Assembly (NCBI GenBank): GCA_963588905.1
Contig: CAVAJF010000016.1
Location: 1-34,655, forward strand
DNA from: Butyricicoccus_A sp963588905
GTDB taxonomy: Bacteria > Bacillota > Clostridia > Oscillospirales > Butyricicoccaceae
Length of the DNA: 34,655 bases
Direction of reading: 5' to 3'
Position 1 is the stretch's first letter. Every line of letters starts with the position of its first letter. The notes under the pieces are model-generated. The model searched no databases. It was not told the DNA's origin and was given only the letters and a program-made list of their open reading frames with translations. Shown here piece by piece: positions 7,777 to 16,039 of the stretch. The translations under genes were made by a program, and so were the position numbers.

Positions 7777-9111
7777 TTATCGTTTGTTGGATCGTCTCCA
7801 GATGTGCTGTGCCTGTGCGGCACGAATTAACTGGTCGCGGAACATCGGATGCGCCAGAGAAATAATGGCTTCTGCCCGTTCCCATGTGGACTTGCCAATG
7901 AGATTGACGACACCGTATTCCGTAGCGAGATAGTAGACCTGCGAGCGAGGAGAGGTGATAATATCGCCGCCGAAGCGTGGAACAATGCGCGACTGTGGCA
8001 TACCATTTCTGTCTGTGAACGTAGAACTCATGCAGATAAATGCCTTGCCGCCGCGGGAAGCGGAAGCGCCGGTCAAGAAGTCTAGCTGTCCGCCTGTGCC
8101 GCTGATTTGTCGTGTACCGGCGCTTTCGGAGGATACCTGACCGTATAGATCGACTTCCAGACAGCTGTTGATGGAAACCATGTTGTCAATGCGTCCAATC
8201 ACTTCCGGATTGTTAACGTAGGACAGCGGATACACAGCGACGCTTGGATTTTCATCAATCCAGTCATACAGCTCATGTGAGCCGATTGCGACGCCTAAGA
8301 CGCCCTTGCCGCGATTGATGGTCTTGTGCTTGTTGGTTAGCTTGCCTGCCTTGTACAGCTGTAAATAGGCGTCAGAACACAGCTCTGTGTGCATACCGAG
8401 GTCTTTGAGGTCGGATTCTGCGATTAAGTTGCCGAGCGCATGAGGAAGGCTGCCGATGCCGAGCTGGAGGGTCATGCCGTCAACCATATATGGCATCAAA
8501 TTTGCCGCAATTTGCCGGTCAATGTCCGTGATTTTCGGTGCCGGAGATTCCGGAAATGGATCGTGATGCCCTTCAACCACGTAATCTACATCGGAAATAT
8601 GGATGCATTCATCGTAGCCGCCGTACAGCTTGGGGAGATTCTCGTTGACTTCGAGAATGACAATATCTGCCTTGCGCAAAATCTGACCGGATACGCCGGT
8701 GGAAGTGGATAAATTGAAATATCCATGCCGATCCATTGGCGTGACGCACGCCATAGCGACGTTGACCGTCAAGAAATGCTTGTAATAATCCGAATTGAGG
8801 TGGAACACCATCGGAATATAATAACAGAGTCCGCGGTCGCACAGGCTGCGCTCATAGGCAGAACAGTGCCAGGAATGATAAATAAAATGCTCCTGTGACG
8901 GATCACATTCTACGACTTCTAGGGGGCCGAATACCAAATTGCCGCGGATTTTGACATCGGTTAATTCGTCGCGGCGGGCGGCTAACGCGCGGTCAAGCAA
9001 AATCGGTTTGCCCAAGCTGGTGGTATAATCAATCCAATCACCGCTTTTGACGACTTGTACGGCCTCCTCCGGTGTGCGCAGCTTGCGTTTGTATTCCTCT
9101 AAAACATTCAT
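7777..9111 (-). CDS. Acyl-CoA:acetate CoA-transferase (butyryl-CoA / 4-hydroxybutyrate type)
   Basis: A 444-residue member of the acetyl-CoA hydrolase/transferase family. These enzymes move CoA from an acyl-CoA (butyryl-, 4-hydroxybutyryl- or propionyl-CoA) to acetate through a glutamyl-CoA intermediate; in gut Clostridia this is the last step of butyrate formation. The candidate catalytic residue is E243 in HTELCSD. The CoA-binding stretch SGTGGQLDF and the C-terminal RSTWERAEAII are typical. The region EHFIYHSWHC corresponds to a segment commonly used to recognise butyryl-CoA:acetate transferase genes, but it differs from the usual FTWNSWHM form, so the acyl preference is open. ATG 9111 follows AAGGA, 19 bases after the phosphodiesterase gene, so the two form an operon. 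Confidence 0.88.
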   Translation of the reverse strand: MNVLEEYKRKLRTPEEAVQVVKSGDWIDYTTSLGKPILLDRALAARRDELTDVKIRGNLVFGPLEVVECDPSQEHFIYHSWHCSAYERSLCDRGLCYYIPMVFHLNSDYYKHFLTVNVAMACVTPMDRHGYFNLSTSTGVSGQILRKADIVILEVNENLPKLYGGYDECIHISDVDYVVEGHHDPFPESPAPKITDIDRQIAANLMPYMVDGMTLQLGIGSLPHALGNLIAESDLKDLGMHTELCSDAYLQLYKAGKLTNKHKTINRGKGVLGVAIGSHELYDWIDENPSVAVYPLSYVNNPEVIGRIDNMVSINSCLEVDLYGQVSSESAGTRQISGTGGQLDFLTGASASRGGKAFICMSSTFTDRNGMPQSRIVPRFGGDIITSPRSQVYYLATEYGVVNLIGKSTWERAEAIISLAHPMFRDQLIRAAQAQHIWRRSNKR

Positions 9112-9130
9112 AAAGATGTCCTTCTTTCTG

Positions 9131-9673
9131 TCAGTCCGGTAGATAGCTCTCTCCGGTCAGTAAGTCATGCCAAGTAAATACGCCGTTTTCCCAGAGCATA
9201 TAGCTGGGACGAGAGGCGTTCTTGGGGATAGAAACGGAACCGGGGTTCAAATACGTAAATGTTTCGTGTTCATGACAGCAGGGAATGTGGGTGTGTCCGC
9301 ACAATAACACATCTCCGCTGCACAGTGCAGGCGGGTTCTGTTCGTTGTAGTGATGGCCGTGTGTGACGTATATCGTCTGGTCACCCAGCATCAATACGGC
9401 ATAGTCTGCCAAAATCGGGAAATTCAACACCATTTGATCCACTTCTGTGTCGCAGTTGCCGCGCACGCACAGCAGTTTCTCCCGAATGCCATTGAGCATA
9501 GGAATGACATCTTTTGGTTCATAGCCCTTCGGCAGATCGTTTCGCGGACCGTGATACAATAAATCGCCGAGCAAAATAACACGATCCGGCTGTTCCTCTT
9601 CGATGCGGTCGAGCAGCCAGCCGCAGTAATACGAGGAACCATGAATATCTGATGCAATCAATACTTTCTTCAA
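9131..9673 (-). CDS. YfcE-like metallophosphoesterase
   Basis: A 180-residue cytoplasmic phosphodiesterase of the calcineurin-like superfamily, close to YfcE/MJ0936. All five metal-binding blocks are visible: SDIHG near the N-terminus, GDLLYHGP, GNCD, THGHH and GHTHIP, followed by NPGS. The physiological substrate of this family is not settled; YfcE hydrolyses model phosphodiesters. The start is TTG 9673, ten bases after AGGAG; no better start is present. It is the first gene of a two-gene unit with the CoA-transferase. No clear promoter was recognised upstream; a TACAAT-like -10 is present around 9714-9721 without a convincing -35. Confidence 0.9.
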   Translation of the reverse strand: MKKVLIASDIHGSSYYCGWLLDRIEEEQPDRVILLGDLLYHGPRNDLPKGYEPKDVIPMLNGIREKLLCVRGNCDTEVDQMVLNFPILADYAVLMLGDQTIYVTHGHHYNEQNPPALCSGDVLLCGHTHIPCCHEHETFTYLNPGSVSIPKNASRPSYMLWENGVFTWHDLLTGESYLPD

Positions 9674-9756
9674 AATAGCAAAACTCCTGTCTGATAATCC
9701 TTTTGTTGTACTTTATTGTACTGGATTTTGTCGAAATAGTAAAGCTGTGCATGAAA

Positions 9757-9784
9757 AATCCCCTTCCGAATTTCGGAAGGGGAT
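9757..9784 (-). terminator. Terminator of the oad operon
   Basis: On the minus strand a long stem with arms ATCCCCTTCCGAA and TTCGGAAGGGGAT is followed by TTTTT. It lies 17 bases after the oadB stop codon. Confidence 0.88.
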
Positions 9785-9800
9785 TGTCATAACAAAGAAA

Positions 9801-10946
9801 TTAGCCGAGCAGCATCGGAACCAGCTTCAGGAAGAAGCCAGCGGCAGCAGCGGAGCCAATAACACCGGCAACGTTCGGACCCATAGCGTGCATGAGCAGG
9901 AAGTTGGACGGATTTTCCTTCTGACCCTCGATCTGAGCGACACGAGCAGCCATCGGAACAGCGGATACACCGGCAGAACCGATCAACGGGTTGATCTTGC
10001 CCTTGGTAACCCAGCACATGATGTCGCCAAAGATGACGCCACCGAAGGTGGACAGAGTAAATGCAACCAGACCCAGGATGATGATAAAGATGGTCTGCTT
10101 GGTCAGGAAGGTGTTTGCAGCAGCGGTTGCGCCAACAGAAGTACCGAGCAGGATGGTAATGGTGTTCATCAGTGCATTCTGAACGGTATCAGACAGACGG
10201 TCGCATACGCCGGACTCGCGGAACAGGTTGCCCAGCATCAGCATACCGATCAGCGGAGCGGTATCCGGCAGAAGCAGGATAACGATGGTAGCAACAGCGA
10301 TCGGGAAGATGATCTTCTCAGCCTTGGAAACTTCACGCAGCTGCGTCATCTTAATTTTGCGATCTTCTTTACGAGTAAACAGCTTCATAATCGGCGGCTG
10401 AATCATTGGAATCAACGCCATGTACGAGTACGCCGCAATAGCGATAGCGGACAGGTACTCCGGAGCCAGCTGAGAGGTTACCATGATAGCGGTCGGGCCG
10501 TCTGCACCACCGATAATACCGATAGCAGCAGCGACGTTTACCGGGAAATGGAAGATCAACAGAGCGCCGAGGAAAGCGGAAAAGATACCAAACTGAGCGG
10601 CAGCACCGAGCAGCAGGGAGGACGGACGGGCAATCAGCGGACCGAAGTCTGTCATTGCACCAACGCCCATAAAGATCAGCGGCGGATAAATATCGAATTT
10701 AACGCCATAATAGAAGTAGTTGAGCAGTCCGCCGTCCTGCATGATATTTGCGTTCGGCAGGTTTGCCAGCAACATACCGAATGCAATCGGAACAAGAAGG
10801 AGCGGCTCGAACTTCTTTGCGATGCCCAAATACAGAAGGACAAACGCGATGAGAATCATGATAAGGTTTCTCGGGTCGTTTGCAAACCCCGCGAAACCCG
10901 ATTCTCCGAGAATTTTACCGAGAACGGTAGTGAAAGAAAATTCCAT
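9801..10946 (-). CDS. oadB: Sodium-pumping oxaloacetate decarboxylase, beta subunit
   Basis: The membrane subunit that decarboxylates carboxybiotin and uses the energy to export sodium ions. It has 381 residues and about nine to eleven hydrophobic segments. The sodium-site motif GGADGPTAI, containing the essential aspartate, is present, as are the conserved GTSVGATAAANTFL and SAGVSAVPMAARV regions. ATG 10946 follows CGGAGG. It is the last gene of oadA-oadG-biotin carrier-oadB. Beta subunits of glutaconyl-CoA and methylmalonyl-CoA decarboxylases are very similar; the oadA gene in the operon is what points to oxaloacetate. Confidence 0.95.
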   Translation of the reverse strand: MEFSFTTVLGKILGESGFAGFANDPRNLIMILIAFVLLYLGIAKKFEPLLLVPIAFGMLLANLPNANIMQDGGLLNYFYYGVKFDIYPPLIFMGVGAMTDFGPLIARPSSLLLGAAAQFGIFSAFLGALLIFHFPVNVAAAIGIIGGADGPTAIMVTSQLAPEYLSAIAIAAYSYMALIPMIQPPIMKLFTRKEDRKIKMTQLREVSKAEKIIFPIAVATIVILLLPDTAPLIGMLMLGNLFRESGVCDRLSDTVQNALMNTITILLGTSVGATAAANTFLTKQTIFIIILGLVAFTLSTFGGVIFGDIMCWVTKGKINPLIGSAGVSAVPMAARVAQIEGQKENPSNFLLMHAMGPNVAGVIGSAAAAGFFLKLVPMLLG

Positions 10947-10961
10947 TGTCTGCGACCTCCG

Positions 10962-11357
10962 TTAAGAGATGGTGCACAGAACACTGCCGGTATCAACCGA
11001 CGCGCCCTTGGATACGCATACGGAAGATACCGTACCATCCTTGCTGGCAAAAATCTCGTTTTCCATCTTCATGGCTTCCAGAATAAACAGGATGTCGCCG
11101 TTCTTTACGGTCTGACCCTGCTGGCAGCGAACGTCGAGGATGGTGCCCGGCATCGGGGAAGTGATCGGATCACCTGCGCCTGCCGGAGCGGCCGGAGCAG
11201 CAGCCGGAGCTGGAGCAGCAGCCGGTGCAGCGGCCGGAGCCGGAGCAGCAGCAACCGGAGCCGGTGCCGGAGCTTCGCCGATGTAAGCAGCGACAGCCTT
11301 GCCCTTTTCTACTTCAACTTCATACTGTTTGTCGTTGAGTGTTACGATATATTTCAT
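10962..11357 (-). CDS. Biotin carboxyl carrier subunit of the decarboxylase
   Basis: A 131-residue biotin/lipoyl-attachment protein that carries the carboxyl group from the alpha to the beta subunit. The C-terminal half is the biotinyl domain with the target lysine in EAMKMEN. The middle (about residues 33-60) is a flexible alanine/proline linker. A longer reading from TTG 11375 is rejected because that codon forms part of the ribosome site TTGGAGGT; ATG 11357 lies 11 bases downstream of it. In many bacteria this domain is fused to OadA; here it is a separate gene between oadG and oadB. Confidence 0.95.
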   Translation of the reverse strand: MKYIVTLNDKQYEVEVEKGKAVAAYIGEAPAPAPVAAAPAPAAAPAAAPAPAAAPAAPAGAGDPITSPMPGTILDVRCQQGQTVKNGDILFILEAMKMENEIFASKDGTVSSVCVSKGASVDTGSVLCTIS

Positions 11358-11375
11358 GTTATTTTGTACCTCCAA

Positions 11376-11744
11376 TTAAAGCGCCTGAATGCGTCTAAAC
11401 TGCAATTCGTCCAGCGGAATGTCGGTCTCATCACTGATGATGGCCATAATGCATGCCGCGGTCTCTTCATCGACATCAATCAGCTGCAGCTTGCCGTCCC
11501 ACGGCTTGGAAGGCTTTTCTTCTTCCTTTGCAGGAGCAGCCGGAGCTGGAGCCTGAGTAGCCGGAGCTGCGGATTCGTCTCCACCCTTATGGAACATTCT
11601 GTCGAAGAATGCAGAAATAGCCGGAAGGGTGCGTACAACAGCAGTGATGACTTTAATGACGACAATCAGGAAAAGCAGAAGGAGGAATACGGTTACGAAG
11701 CCACAAAGCGAAATCAGCAGGGCTTCACCTACACCAATGTTCAT
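11376..11744 (-). CDS. oadG: Oxaloacetate decarboxylase gamma-type membrane subunit
   Basis: A 122-residue small membrane protein. One strongly hydrophobic N-terminal helix (about residues 8-37) is followed by an alanine/proline/glutamate-rich linker (about 58-80) and a small C-terminal domain. In characterised pumps this subunit joins the soluble alpha subunit to the membrane beta subunit and helps assembly. The family is poorly conserved, so the assignment rests on the helix-linker layout and on its place directly after oadA. The ribosome site TAAGGAGG includes the stop codon of oadA, so the genes are closely coupled. Confidence 0.88.
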   Translation of the reverse strand: MNIGVGEALLISLCGFVTVFLLLLFLIVVIKVITAVVRTLPAISAFFDRMFHKGGDESAAPATQAPAPAAPAKEEEKPSKPWDGKLQLIDVDEETAACIMAIISDETDIPLDELQFRRIQAL

Positions 11745-11755
11745 TGTCTGCCTCC

Positions 11756-13144
11756 TTAGTCAACCTTCTTGATGGAATATGTTACCTTGACGCCCTTGTG
11801 CTCCTCGCGGTACTGGAAGAACTTCTCAGCCTGCTGCGGGAATGCTACATAGGACAGAACATCCTCTTCGCTCTCGGCGATGCCTTCCAGCTTCTTGACA
11901 GCTTCCGGAATCTCCGGCTTCAGAGTCTCTGCATAACGGCCTTCCATCGGCTTGTTGCCTTCGCCCAGAACCTTGGTTACCAGTTCCGGATTGATCTCAG
12001 CCGGTGCCTTGCCGTACTCGCCGCGGATGTATGCGCGGATTTCCTTGGTGATGTTCTTGTAACGCTGGCCCATCAGGACGTTGTTAACAGCCTGAGAACC
12101 AACCATCTGGCTCAGCGGGGTAACGAGCGGCGGGTAACCCATGTCCTTACGAACATTCGGAACCTCAGCCAGAACCTCGTCCAGACGATCCAGAGCCTTC
12201 ATATCGGTCAGGTTTGCAATCAGGTTGGACAGCATACCACCCGGAATCTTGTAGTGGAGGGCATTGGTGTTGACGTTCATAACGAACGGATTGATCTTGC
12301 CTTCCTTTACGTATTCCTTCTTGATCGGCTCGAAGAACTCGTTGACCTTACGCATCTCTGCGCGGTCCAGACCGGTCTCATAGCCCATCTGTACGAGCAC
12401 ATGATCCATAGCCTCGGTGCACGGCTGGGAAGTACCGCCTGCGAACGGAGAGATTGCACAGTCGATGACGTCAGCGCCAGCCTCAACAGCCTTCAGGTAG
12501 GTCATAGAGCCCAGACCGGTGGTAGCGTGGGTGTGCACAACGATTGGAATCTTCACCTCAGCCTTCAGAGCGGTGATGAGGTCGTATACTTCCTGCGGGC
12601 TCATAACGCCAGCCATGTCCTTGATGCACAGGGACTGGCAGCCAAGCTCTTCAATCTGCTTGCCGAGCTTTGCGTAGTTTTCCAGCGTGTGAACCGGGGA
12701 CTGGGTGTAAGAAATGGTGCCCTGTGCTTCGCCGCCGGCCTTCAGGCATTCGTCAACCGCGGTCTCGATGTTGCGCATATCGTTGAGCGCGTCGAAAATA
12801 CGGATGATGTCGATGCCGTTCTCGACGCTCTTGCGAACGAAAGCGCGAACGGTGTCGTCAGAGTAGTGCTTGTAACCCAGAATGTTCTGGCCACGCAGCA
12901 GCATCTGCAGCTTGGTGTCCGGCATAGCCTTGCGGATGGTGCGCAGACGCTCCCACGGATCTTCGTTCAGGTAACGAAGGCAGGAATCGAATGTAGCACC
13001 GCCCCAACACTCGACGGAGTGGTAACCAACCTTGTTCATGGTCTCCAGAATCGGCTTGAATTCCGACATCGGAAGACGAGTTGCGCACAGAGACTGGTTG
13101 GCGTCACGAAGGACGGTCTCTGTGATCTTCAGTTTTTTTGGCAC
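11756..13144 (-). CDS. oadA: Oxaloacetate decarboxylase alpha subunit (carboxyltransferase)
   Basis: The carboxyltransferase that moves carbon dioxide from oxaloacetate to biotin, releasing pyruvate. The 462 residues cover the DRE-TIM/HMGL-like barrel and the PYC/OAD conserved domain: TVLRDANQS near the N-terminus, MLLRGQN, the catalytic-lysine region IKDMAG, the metal-binding VHTHATTG, and MVGSQAVNNVL. It ends where a fused biotin domain would begin; that domain is encoded separately two genes downstream. The start is GTG 13144, ten bases after AAAGGAG. It could instead act as a pyruvate carboxylase subunit B, but a biotin carboxylase gene is absent here and the sodium pump subunits are present. 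Confidence 0.94.
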   Translation of the reverse strand: MPKKLKITETVLRDANQSLCATRLPMSEFKPILETMNKVGYHSVECWGGATFDSCLRYLNEDPWERLRTIRKAMPDTKLQMLLRGQNILGYKHYSDDTVRAFVRKSVENGIDIIRIFDALNDMRNIETAVDECLKAGGEAQGTISYTQSPVHTLENYAKLGKQIEELGCQSLCIKDMAGVMSPQEVYDLITALKAEVKIPIVVHTHATTGLGSMTYLKAVEAGADVIDCAISPFAGGTSQPCTEAMDHVLVQMGYETGLDRAEMRKVNEFFEPIKKEYVKEGKINPFVMNVNTNALHYKIPGGMLSNLIANLTDMKALDRLDEVLAEVPNVRKDMGYPPLVTPLSQMVGSQAVNNVLMGQRYKNITKEIRAYIRGEYGKAPAEINPELVTKVLGEGNKPMEGRYAETLKPEIPEAVKKLEGIAESEEDVLSYVAFPQQAEKFFQYREEHKGVKVTYSIKKVD

Positions 13145-13187
13145 AGTGTATCAGCTCCTTTAAGTAATTAAAGATAACGAAAATAAG

Positions 13188-13256
13188 TGGATGACGTTTT
13201 TGGGCGGAACATGATGCGGATCATAACGCCTCTTGCCGCGCAAATCAGGCCATCCA
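13188..13256 (-). promoter_or_regulatory. Possibly structured 5' leader of the oad operon
   Basis: Between the promoter and oadA lies about 115 bases of untranslated leader. In it, TGGATG and CATCCA could pair as a closing stem (13251-13256 with 13188-13193), enclosing a hairpin with GGCG/CGCC and ATGAT/ATCAT stems (13203-13230). It matches no riboswitch class I know, and short stems like these also occur by chance. Confidence 0.3.
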
Positions 13257-13265
13257 AACACTGTT

Positions 13266-13295
13266 ATTATACATCAGAAATACACAGTATTGCAA
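13266..13295 (-). promoter_or_regulatory. Sigma-A promoter of the oad operon
   Basis: On the minus strand TTGCAA (13295-13290) and TATAAT (13271-13266) are 18 bases apart. The predicted start of transcription is near 13259, leaving a leader of about 115 bases ahead of oadA. Confidence 0.7.
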
Positions 13296-13422
13296 TGCAA
13301 AATTCGTATAATTACAGATATTTTGAACAGAAATTCGTAAAAAAAGCAAAGAAGCAAGAATGTGATAGTCAAAGTAGACAAAAATTGACAGATGAATCCG
13401 GCAAAATGCGCATTGACAAAGG

Positions 13423-13457
13423 AAAAACCATCCCCTTTCCGTGAAAAGGAGATGGTT
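13423..13457 (-). terminator. Terminator of the trp operon
   Basis: On the minus strand a stem of about 14 pairs (AACCATCTCC arm against GGGGATGGTT arm, small loop) is followed by a T-run, 27 bases after the trpA stop. The rest of the gap to 13265 holds nothing recognised. Confidence 0.87.
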
Positions 13458-13484
13458 TGTTACAAAAAAACATAAAATGTATCG

Positions 13485-14264
13485 TTATTCTGCGCTGCGG
13501 CAGGCGTTCTTCATAGAACGCACATAGTCTGCAACCGGCTGCACGCTGTCTCTGCCGTACTGCGCGATAAGCTTGACAATGGCAGAACCGACAATCGCAC
13601 CGTCCGCCTGACGGCACATACTCTCTGCCTGTTCCGGTGTCGAGATGCCGAAGCCGACAGCACACGGAATGTCCTTTACCTCTTTGACGAGCTTGACCAT
13701 GGCACCGATGTCTGTCGTGATCGACGAGCGGGTGCCCGTGACGCCGAGAGAAGAAACACAGTACAGGAAACCGTTTGCCTGCTCGGCAATCGCGCGAATG
13801 CGGTCATGCGAAGTCGGCGCAATCATGGAAATCTGAGCCAGACCGTATTTTTGGCAGAGCGGCTCGAATTCCTGCTTTTCCTCGAACGGAACATCCGGTA
13901 CAATGATGCCGTTCATGCCGATTTCCGCAGCGGTCTGGAGAAAACGATCCGCACCGTAGGAAAAGATGACATTGGCATAGGTCATAAATACCATCGGAAT
14001 GGAAACGGTTTTGCGCACACGGCGAACCATGTCGAAAATCTTGTCGGTAGTAGTGCCTGCGGACAGGGCGCGCAGGTTGGCGTCCTGAATAACCGGACCT
14101 TCGGCGGTCGGGTCAGAGAACGGGATGCCGAGCTCGATGAGATCTGCGCCAGCTTCTGCCATGGCACCAATCAGTTTTTCGGTGGTCTCTAAATCCGGAT
14201 CACCGCAGGTCAAAAATGGAATAAACGCTTTGCCAGCTGCAAAAGCATCTGCAATCTTAGTCAT
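13485..14264 (-). CDS. trpA: Tryptophan synthase alpha chain
   Basis: Cleaves indole-3-glycerol phosphate to indole and glyceraldehyde 3-phosphate and channels indole to TrpB. The 259-residue product has the family core: PFLTCGDPD, the catalytic glutamate in LIELGIPFSDP, the catalytic aspartate nearby, and the phosphate-binding GFGIS near the end. An upstream start at 14291 exists, but ATG 14264 follows GGGGAGG and overlaps the trpB stop by 8 bases, the usual coupling of these two subunits. It is the last gene of trpEGDCFBA. Confidence 0.97.
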   Translation of the reverse strand: MTKIADAFAAGKAFIPFLTCGDPDLETTEKLIGAMAEAGADLIELGIPFSDPTAEGPVIQDANLRALSAGTTTDKIFDMVRRVRKTVSIPMVFMTYANVIFSYGADRFLQTAAEIGMNGIIVPDVPFEEKQEFEPLCQKYGLAQISMIAPTSHDRIRAIAEQANGFLYCVSSLGVTGTRSSITTDIGAMVKLVKEVKDIPCAVGFGISTPEQAESMCRQADGAIVGSAIVKLIAQYGRDSVQPVADYVRSMKNACRSAE

Positions 14265-15441
14265 GAAGATCCTCCCCTCTGTAACGTGCAATGGCTGCTA
14301 CGTCCTTGTCGCCGCGGCCAGAGACATTGACAACAATGATCTGATCCGGAGACATCGTCGGCGCGAGCTTCTGCGCATACGCGATGGCATGTGCGGACTC
14401 AATCGCCGGAATAATGCCCTCTGTGCGGGACAGATACTCAAAGGCTTGTACAGCTTCTTCGTCGGTAATCGGCACATACTTGGCACGACCGGAGTCGAAC
14501 AGCATGGCGTGCTCCGGTCCGATACCCGGATAATCCAGACCGGCAGAAATCGAGTAAACCGGTGCGATCTGACCGTATTCATCCTGGCAGAAGTACGACT
14601 TCATGCCGTGGAAAATGCCCAAGCGACCGGTGGACAGCGTAGCTGCGGTTTCCTTGGTGTCAATGCCGCGGCCGGCAGCCTCACAGCCGATCAGCTGAAC
14701 GCTTTCATCTTCAATAAAGTTGTAGAAGGCGCCGATGGCATTGGAACCGCCGCCGACACAAGCGATGACAGCATCCGGCAGACGGCCTTCCTGCTCCAAA
14801 ATCTGTTGTTTGATTTCCTTGGAAATCACAGCCTGAAAATCACGAACGATGGTTGGGAACGGATGCGGACCCATGACAGAGCCGAGAACATAATGGGTGT
14901 CCTCGATGCGGCTGACCCATTCGCGGAACGTCTCGGAAACGGCATCCTTCAGGGTTGCGGTGCCGCTGTCTACCGGATGCACCTTGGTGCCCAGCAGCTT
15001 CATGCGATAGACATTGAGTGCCTGACGCTCGGTGTCCAGACGACCCATATACACTTCACATTCCAAGCCGAGCAGAGCGGCAGCGGTTGCCGTTGCAACG
15101 CCGTGCTGACCGGCGCCGGTCTCTGCGATGACACGGGTTTTGCCCATTTTTTTGGCGAGCAGGCACTGTGCCAAAGCGTTGTTAATTTTGTGGGAGCCGG
15201 TATGGTTGAGATCCTCTCGCTTGAGATAAATTTTTGCGCCGCCCAGATCCTTAGTCATTTTGTCTGCATAGTACAGCAGAGACGGACGACCAACGTAATT
15301 CTTGAGCAGTTCTTCCAGCTCTGCATTGAACGCTGGATCATTTTTATAATAATTGTATGCTTCTTCCAGTTCCTGAATGGCATTCATCAGAGTTTCGGGG
15401 ATATACTGTCCGCCGTGAATGCCGAATCTTCCTTTTGACAT
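14257..15441 (-). CDS. trpB: Tryptophan synthase beta chain
   Basis: The PLP enzyme that joins indole and serine to make tryptophan. The 394-residue length is typical of TrpB1. The PLP lysine lies in NHTGSHKINNAL, the cofactor phosphate loop is CVGGGSNAIG, and the catalytic glutamate region is ETGAGQHGVA. The AAGGAG ribosome site lies within the last codons of trpF, and the start is one base after the trpF stop. Overlap with trpA by 8 bases fits production of the alpha and beta chains in equal amounts. Confidence 0.98.
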   Translation of the reverse strand: MSKGRFGIHGGQYIPETLMNAIQELEEAYNYYKNDPAFNAELEELLKNYVGRPSLLYYADKMTKDLGGAKIYLKREDLNHTGSHKINNALAQCLLAKKMGKTRVIAETGAGQHGVATATAAALLGLECEVYMGRLDTERQALNVYRMKLLGTKVHPVDSGTATLKDAVSETFREWVSRIEDTHYVLGSVMGPHPFPTIVRDFQAVISKEIKQQILEQEGRLPDAVIACVGGGSNAIGAFYNFIEDESVQLIGCEAAGRGIDTKETAATLSTGRLGIFHGMKSYFCQDEYGQIAPVYSISAGLDYPGIGPEHAMLFDSGRAKYVPITDEEAVQAFEYLSRTEGIIPAIESAHAIAYAQKLAPTMSPDQIIVVNVSGRGDKDVAAIARYRGEDLHD

Positions 15442-15442
15442 G

Positions 15443-16039
15443 TTAAATACTCCTTATTCTCTCAATCAGGGTACGAATTTTTTCGGGATCTTTGACGCGA
15501 TCGGTTTCCACACCGCTGGAAATATCCATTGCATCCGGCTGCATCTTTGCAGCGTCGGAAATGTTGCTTTCACACAGGCCGCCTGCTAAGATAAACGGGC
15601 GTCCGATGTCTCGAACCAGCGTCCAGTCGAAGGTTTCGCCGGTGCCGTAGCCGTTGTCAAGCAAGATCATGTCGGCACTGCTGGCACGTGCCGCATCCAA
15701 ATCATTAGCGGATCGAATGCGAAATGCCTTCCATACCGGTTTTCCGGTGCGCCGCTTGAGTTCGCAAATATACGCTTCGTCTTCTTGCCCGTGCAGCTGG
15801 GCAATGTCAATCACGCCTTGCTCCAGCAGAGCGGCAACCGTTTCCAGCGGCTGATTGACGGTTACACCGACAGCGGGAATGCTGTCGGATAATTGCGCGT
15901 GCAGCGCTTGAACCTGCTCTGGTGTGCAGTTTCGATGACTTTTGGGAAAGTTAATGATAAAACCGGCATAATCCGGCTGATATTGATTGACGGCTTCAAT
16001 ATCTGCTGGGCGGCTGAGGCCACAAATCTTTACTTTCAT
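15443..16039 (-). CDS. trpF: Phosphoribosylanthranilate isomerase
   Basis: Catalyses the Amadori rearrangement of N-(5-phosphoribosyl)anthranilate in tryptophan synthesis. The 198-residue TIM-barrel product starts with MKVKICGLSRPADIEA, which contains the catalytic cysteine, and has the catalytic aspartate region in MILLDNGYGTGETFDW and the phosphate-binding ILAGGL. Its ATG overlaps the trpC stop as ATGA. It is a separate gene, not fused to trpC as in enterobacteria. Confidence 0.97.
   Translation of the reverse strand: MKVKICGLSRPADIEAVNQYQPDYAGFIINFPKSHRNCTPEQVQALHAQLSDSIPAVGVTVNQPLETVAALLEQGVIDIAQLHGQEDEAYICELKRRTGKPVWKAFRIRSANDLDAARASSADMILLDNGYGTGETFDWTLVRDIGRPFILAGGLCESNISDAAKMQPDAMDISSGVETDRVKDPEKIRTLIERIRSI

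Noticed and set aside
9747..11759. Plus-strand open frame of 670 codons across the oad operon
   Set aside because: It lies antisense to three clear genes and their ribosome sites, and its product is low-complexity and unlike any family.
11744..13171. Plus-strand open frame of 475 codons antisense to oadA
   Set aside because: A shadow of the biased codon use of oadA; no independent support. The same holds for the frame at 14125-15438 opposite trpB.
13187..13444. Small plus-strand frame of 85 codons between oadA and trpA
   Set aside because: It overlaps the oad promoter and the trp terminator, has no ribosome site and a composition unlike real proteins.
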